Assembly: GCA_050486445.1 (NCBI GenBank)
Contig: JBJHDH010000015.1
Location: 7,065 to 71,064 of the forward strand
Direction: 5' to 3'
DNA: 64,000 bases
From: Euryhalocaulis sp050486445
GTDB lineage: Bacteria; Pseudomonadota; Alphaproteobacteria; Caulobacterales; Maricaulaceae
A model generated the notes under the pieces. That model was given only the letters and a program-made list of their open reading frames with translations. It searched no databases and was not told where the DNA came from. Position numbers and translations under genes: made by a program. Of the stretch, positions 63,182 through 64,000 are shown piece after piece (position 1 is the first letter of the stretch; the number at the start of each line of letters is the position of its first letter).

Positions 63182-64000
63182 TTACGGCGCCACGCCGGCC
63201 TGGAAAGCGCCGACCAGGGCGTTGTCGCCTTCCGCGGCAAAGATCGCACCCGCGGTTTCAGCCGCTTCCAGACCATAGAAGCCGCCTTCCACCGCGCCGA
63301 CGCCCGCCGCCGCGCCGCCGATCGCGACCGTGCCGCCCGCATAGCCGGTCTGGTCCGCATCCATCGTGGCCTCAAAGGTGACATCGCCGCCGGCGAAGGC
63401 CGCGCCGTCATAGACATGATTCACGGCGCCCTCGTACTGGATGCCGCTGATTGTGCCCTCGACATCGCCAGAGCCAAAATCGGCGACAATGGCGACATCG
63501 CCCATAACGGCGCCAGCATTGGCCGCATCGGCGGCGGCGCCGATCATGCGGCCATCATAATTGAGCACAGCATTCTCGCCGGGCGCGGTATGCTCCGTAT
63601 GGAACGGATTGGCGCCATAAACCGCGTAAATATCCACTGTGTCGCCGAGCTCCGGATTCTCCCAGTCGCCCGATTCCATGGTGACAAGCGCGGCGAAGGC
63701 GGCCTGATCGTCCGCGAACAGCGCCGTCAGATGTCCCTCGTCCGCGATTCCGGCAATATCCGCAGCATGGGCCTCACCCGCGACATAACCGTCAATATTG
63801 TCATCCATGTCGAACGTGATGCTTTCCCCGTCGAGGCCGCCGCCGGTGAAGGTCAGCGTTGTCCGGTCGGGGGTCGTATCGTCGCCATCGACATAATCGA
63901 CCTCGACTTCAATGTCCTGGCTGGCGGCAAGCGTGAGCTCAAGCCCCGCTCCCGTGATCTCCGCCGTGCCGCCAAGACCGCCGACGACGGTCTCGAAATC
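63182..64000 (-). CDS. TbpB-like beta-barrel surface protein, probable Slam substrate (partial)
   Basis: The 3' 272 codons of a gene that runs off the window; the frame is open to 64000. The C-terminal ~110 residues form the TbpB-type barrel: FGSGDVEGTISGIQ, YAGGTVAIGG, then the hallmark GGFYGLEAAETAGAIFAAEG and GAFQAG. Such proteins (TbpB, HpuA, hemophilin-like) bind host or environmental iron and heme carriers and are exported by Slam. It lies 58 bases upstream of the Slam gene in the same operon. The N-terminus, and hence whether it is lipidated, is not visible. Confidence 0.85.
   Translation of the reverse strand, partial: DFETVVGGLGGTAEITGAGLELTLAASQDIEVEVDYVDGDDTTPDRTTLTFTGGGLDGESITFDMDDNIDGYVAGEAHAADIAGIADEGHLTALFADDQAAFAALVTMESGDWENPELGDTVDIYAVYGANPFHTEHTAPGENAVLNYDGRMIGAAADAANAGAVMGDVAIVADFGSGDVEGTISGIQYEGAVNHVYDGAAFAGGDVTFEATMDADQTGYAGGTVAIGGAAAGVGAVEGGFYGLEAAETAGAIFAAEGDNALVGAFQAGVAP

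Overview
The window is GC-rich DNA from an alphaproteobacterium, most likely of the Caulobacterales/Maricaulales/Hyphomonadaceae type. The evidence is a CtrA master regulator ending in an Ala-Ala degradation signal, a two-piece (permuted) tmRNA beside an alpha-type SspB adaptor, an M23 peptidase-bactofilin pair, an RNase E with an acidic insert in its S1 domain, TTAA-N7-TTAA CtrA boxes and GANTC sites. No tRNA, rRNA or CRISPR array was recognised.

Layout: 62-463 is a MAPEG membrane protein. 513-8692 (minus) is a ten-gene SUF iron-sulfur operon in the order rrf2/iscR, cysteine desulfurase, sufB, 2OG-Fe(II) oxygenase, small membrane protein, sufC, sufD, sufS, sufT, sufA. It is preceded by a nearly consensus IscR box. 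8899-11612 holds a hydrolase, an SDR, a flavodoxin-fold reductase and a damaged-looking hypothetical gene. 12142-20288 holds anmK, tyrS, a giant AsmA/YhdP-like protein, Bcp peroxiredoxin, M23 peptidase and bactofilin. 20367-28509 holds prfB (with its +1 frameshift site), a class A PBP, an amidase and RNase E. 28544-32277 (minus) is an hflK-hflC-DUF2065-degP operon, in which the DUF2065 gene has no canonical start codon. 32493-37651 holds a small membrane protein, folA, thyA, the two-piece ssrA, sspB, a KefB-like antiporter and a GDT1-family exporter.

37676-39970 is an accessory, repeat-rich stretch. It carries a DUF559 (Vsr-like) endonuclease gene bracketed by inverted composite palindromes that also occur without the gene elsewhere in the window, an AT-rich probably frameshifted membrane-protein gene, and a duplicated fragment of the uvrD 3' end. 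39970-45183 holds uvrD, ctrA, fliI and fliJ. 45448-53323 (minus) is ftsZ-lpxC-bamD-recN-ligA. 53461-57609 holds murI, two lipoproteins and a tannase-family enzyme. 57728-60336 is a ModE-type operator followed by modABC. 60440-64000 holds a FadL-like porin, a Slam (DUF560) outer-membrane translocator and its probable TbpB-like surface lipoprotein substrate, which runs off the window.

Functional themes: Fe-S assembly under an Fe-S-sensing Rrf2 repressor; cell-cycle control (CtrA, with probable CtrA boxes at ftsZ, at its own promoter and at the M23-bactofilin operon); envelope growth (PBP, amidase, bactofilin, LpxC, BamD, MurI, AnmK); and protein and RNA quality control (tmRNA, SspB, HflKC, DegP, RNase E).
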